Program-made: the position numbers and the translations under genes
Part shown: positions 60,538 to 64,000 of the stretch, piece by piece
Layout: each line of letters opens with the position of its first letter
Position numbering within the stretch: position 1 is the stretch's first letter
The notes under the pieces: model-generated
What the model saw: the letters and a program-made list of their open reading frames with translations, nothing else
Database searches by the model: none
What the model was told of the DNA's origin: nothing
Assembly: GCA_013399115.1 (NCBI GenBank)
Contig: VXAA01001513.1
Location: 174,588-238,587 of the forward strand
Source of the DNA: Anseranas semipalmata
Lineage: Eukaryota; Chordata; Aves; Anseriformes; Anseranatidae
Length of the DNA: 64,000 bases
Direction: 5' to 3'

Positions 60538-63500
60538 CAAGCGTCAGCAAATGAAATCTGGCAAGAAATGAATCAAATAAACTTAAAATAGTGTCATGGT
60601 GCCTATATTAAATTTCCTTTAACTGAAGTTATGCATCTGAGAACCCCATTGTTCGTAGCTAAAAGAGAAAAGAATTGATGACATCAGCAATTTACTTCAT
60701 TATATCACTATAGGATATAAATAATATTTTCTTCAAGTCCTTTTGTGTTCATCTGAAGTGGTTTTAAAGAGTGCATACAGTGTATTTGTACTTAAATTAT
60801 TCTACTTTCAAAATCTTGGACAGCTGAGACAGCAGGAGATAATTTGTAGGACAGCTTGAGACACTTCTCTAACAGTTTTAATATTGTTGCAATTGTTCTC
60901 TTGCTTCCTACAAGGCACAGAACTAATGTTGCTTTGGAAGCCCTTTCACCAAGTATGCTCCTCCTCATCCTCCTCTGGATGGAGTTTTTTGTAGGAGGGG
61001 AAGCTTTTTCTGAAATCCAGGAGGTTTTTCTCCTTGCTCTCAGCAACAGCAGTGACAGGAATACTGGGTCTTGTTTTTCTTCACCAGTCCTGTTTAGATA
61101 CTTCTCCTCTTCTAAACCAACCCTAGTTTAGTTGTCTGCTTGAATTTTGATGGTTTATTTCCATTTAGCTAGACCTTGGTCTGTTGCCTGTTGTTGTTTT
61201 TCCTCTAATGCTCCAGGTATGCTGGCTATTGTTGCAGGACACAAGTACGATCATGTTCTGCTCCTGTGTCTGAGTTACAGTCATGGACCACTGCAGATCA
61301 GATGAGAGATTTACTACTACTCTAGCCTGTATCTTCAAGCTCTGAACAGAATTCATGGTAAGGATCATTCTTGTGGAACAAATAGTTATAAAAGCCAGGA
61401 TGAGGAAAAAGGGGATGGATAAAACGGTGCCCATGCTGAGGGCACTCCATCTCTTCATATGCTGTTGCTGTTACCCTGATCCAGATCATGTCACACTGCA
61501 GCAGACTGCATTGCAACTGGAATGAAAAGTAGCTTTGATACATATATAACCTCACAGTGAACCTTAAAACTTAAGACTTTCCTGAAAATTACCTAGAAAC
61601 TTAAATCCATCTCAGAAATTCTTCCCAATTAAATGTTATGTGACCAATGCATGTAACCTTTCAAATGTCTCTGTCTGATTCTTCATCTCAAACTATCAGA
61701 AATTGTTCATTTAAATTACTAGTTTCAAATGTGCAAATTGTCTCTTTTTTTCAAATTCACTCCTTTGAAATTCTTTGACTAGCTAAGGAAGTAACACATG
61801 AGAAGTCATATTACCCCTGTTTCTTTCTTTTCCTCTTTCCTCTTAGTCCCTCAGACTTTTGCCTGGGCTCAAGGGATGAGCTGGGCTGCGAAAGTGAGCA
61901 AATTTTAGAGATGGGTGAAGTATTTTTTGGAAGGTGTTTCCTGCTTGCCACAGGAGACACAAACAAACTTTTCCTGTTCTCTGTGGTCAAGGATTAGACA
62001 ACTCTTGGGTGTCACGGAGCTGAGGCTCTTCGTGGCAAGCAGCTTTCCATGTATTTTGGCAAATGGTGCGAAATTTTTCAGATTAGTGGTGGTTCCCTTT
62101 ACATGTAGTGAGATGCCCCAAGGTGAAATCCTTGACTCTGTCTTCGTACCTTTCTTTCTCTCCTTTTTCACCACCATTAGGACAGAGCCCTTCCTCTCTT
62201 CTCCCACCTTCTAGAGGCAGAGGCCAAAATGGAGGCAGTTTGGTAGCTAGATTTTGGGGCTGTTTTGCCAGACCCAGCAATGTTTTCCATTAACAGGCAC
62301 TGTCTGTGAAAATTCCATCTCATAAGTGACAGAGTGGTAAATCCATTTGGTGTGTTGTGGGATTTCCCAGCCTAAATCAGCAACTCCATCACATACCAGT
62401 TCTTCACTTTACCGCACTCCAACCTTCAAGGGTGGGAAGGAGGCTTGTTCTTTGCTACAACATACAAGTGAATGCATTCACAGTAGGTGGTATTGCTCCA
62501 GAGACAATGTTAATTCCAGCAGTACCCCCCATGCTTTGAACTGGCAACAATTCAGGAATCAGTAGTTTCCTAAAACCAGATTTTTTTTTTTCAAATATAT
62601 GTGCTGTGTTTCTTTACAGTCTGCAGATCATAGTTTACTAAATATGTAACAATGGCCATTGCTCCCTGGTTTCTGGGAATTAACTTTTAAAAATACTCAA
62701 ATGTTCTTAGTAGATACTTCCCGTTAGTTTCCCTTTACCTGAATCAAATCAGGCTTTCCTTAGAGCAGAACACCAAAGTGAAAGGCACACCAGAGACTGT
62801 AACACTTCTACAAGACCACACGCCAGTATAACTATTTCAGGCTTTAAACACATATTTTTTTCTCTCTTTAGTCTAAACAATTTGGTATTTCTGAAAACAT
62901 GAAACAGCCTGTTTCTTTAACAATGTGCAGTACAAAGAGCTTTTACATTTTCTTTTCAAGCAAAACTAAAGAGTGGAAGCAACAGCTTCACATTGCTCAG
63001 ACGCCTTCATTTCTGTTAAAGAAACTGGCAGTTTGTTTTCCTTAGCAAGCTGCAAACCCTTTTTATCAAGCTTGCACACTAGCAGTGAAAGCCTGGGAGA
63101 AAAATCCCAAGCTGTTGATGAAAGTGGCTTTCAATTCTTGGTGAAAATGCAAAGGGGAGCTTCAAAACTGAGAGTTATGCTCTCTGGCAGTGAAAAGGGA
63201 AGGATTCTTACAAGAAAATGTTGAAAATGGAAGGTTTTCTGCCACGGAAAGCTCCATTTGCTAGTGAAAAGTGTGAAATACAATGCTAGAGAGATTCACA
63301 GCCACTCATAAAAATGTCAGTGTTGATATATGAAGTGAAAAATTGCTAGTTTTATCAGAAATCCCATCTGTGTGGTTTAGTTTCCATCATTTAAGGGGCA
63401 TAAATACACACACACCCCTATATATATATTTGTAAATATACATAATTTATGTTGAAAAAATGAGTTTTGTGTTTTTCCTATTAACTTGGAATATATTCAC

Positions 63501-63789
63501 CTTCATTATCATTCTGTTACTGGTTTCCAAACTAGGTAGTTCTTACCTCTGCAATTTAACTTACTGTGGAGTTAAATTTCTTTAGACTACAATTGTTGTT
63601 ACAAATCAGGCTATTTTTCAATAGAAAATCTCTCTCTCTTTCCCTCTTTCATTAATAGGAAAAAATGTCTTTTCACCCACTGATCAGTGGTTTAAGTCCC
63701 AACTAGTGCCAGTAAACATGGACCTCCCCTAGGTACAATGCTTTTACTTGTTTGGTACAGACTTTTTTTTAATCCAGAGAAAATTAGTT

Positions 63790-64000
63790 TCATAGAATCA
63801 TGGGACGGTTTGGGCTGGAAGGGACTTTAAAGCCCACCCGGTTCCAGCCCCTGCCATGGGCAGGGACACCTCCCACCAGCCCAGGCTGCCCAAAGCCCCA
63901 TCCAGCCTGGCCTTGGGCACTGCCAGGGATGGGGCACCCATAGCTTCTGGGCAGCCTGAGCCAGGGCCTCACTGGCCTCCAAATGAAGAATTTCTTCTTT
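63790..64000 (-). mobile_element. CR1 LINE 3' end, cut by window edge
   Basis: Reverse-strand copy beginning with TCATAGAATCATGGGACGG. It is closely similar to the 5657 copy through 'aagcccacccggttccagcc', 'cctgccatgggcagggacac' and 'tccagcctggccttgggcac', so both are from one subfamily. The rest of the element lies beyond the right edge. Confidence 0.94.

Larger units (their letters stand above)
55123..63789. other. Unique noncoding DNA
   Basis: There are 8.7 kb with no supported gene. It holds T- and A-rich simple repeats, a degenerate A/G minisatellite and a 34-bp tandem duplication (56921-57080), a C12/T13 tract, and open frames on both strands at 60790-62290 that have no recognised domain. 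Short CA and TA dinucleotide runs lie at 63408-63430. Confidence 0.5.

Noticed and set aside
1..64000. CRISPR arrays, operons, riboswitches, prophage or other prokaryotic systems
   Set aside because: The sequence is vertebrate in composition and transposon content. No regularly spaced repeats, long uninterrupted genes or ribosome binding sites are present.

Overview
The window looks like a piece of a bird nuclear genome. The main evidence is several CR1 non-LTR retrotransposon copies with the typical avian 3' end: a TCATAGAATC-type tail read in reverse, followed by a GGAAGGGACC block. Two solo long terminal repeats (LTRs) of avian endogenous retroviruses support this, as do the AT-rich unique background, many homopolymer runs and an 11-N assembly gap. 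I cannot name the species. No prokaryotic gene, host protein-coding exon, tRNA or rRNA could be supported. The only recognisable protein signatures belong to decayed CR1 reverse transcriptase genes. The window is best read as intergenic or deep intronic DNA.

Layout. Bases 1-5656 are unique AT-rich DNA with a CTCF-like site (2825-2839) and a 4 x 25 bp minisatellite (4920-5019). A reverse-strand CR1 3' end lies at 5657-6240. Bases 6241-22747 are mostly unique, with homopolymers, an assembly gap (11092-11102), ancient MIR-like and CR1-like scraps, twin palindromes (17449-17474) and a perfect reverse-strand CTCF core match (22121-22135). A solo LTR of 845 bp (22753-23597) is flanked by GGTGG duplications. 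An ancient CR1 scrap (about 24890-25045) precedes the longest CR1 copy (27204-29110, reverse strand), which carries a 71-bp GAATA-repeat tail. A very short copy of the same subfamily lies at 34888-34958. A MIR-like SINE is at 41258-41335. A second solo LTR (43514-44102) is flanked by GGTGA duplications. A forward-strand CR1 (52262-53366) retains much of the C-terminal half of its reverse transcriptase. Further reverse-strand CR1 3' ends lie at 54836-55122 and 63790-64000, the last cut by the window edge.

No genes here work together. What the window shows is a history of insertions. Old SINE and CR1 scraps are only faintly legible. CR1 subfamilies with two different tail repeat units came later. 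The two LTR insertions still have readable target duplications and are reduced to solo LTRs. I found no convincing evidence for a new biological system. The most checkable items are the two LTRs with exact duplications, the two CR1 tail types, the lesions in the CR1 reverse transcriptases, and the convergent CTCF-like pair.
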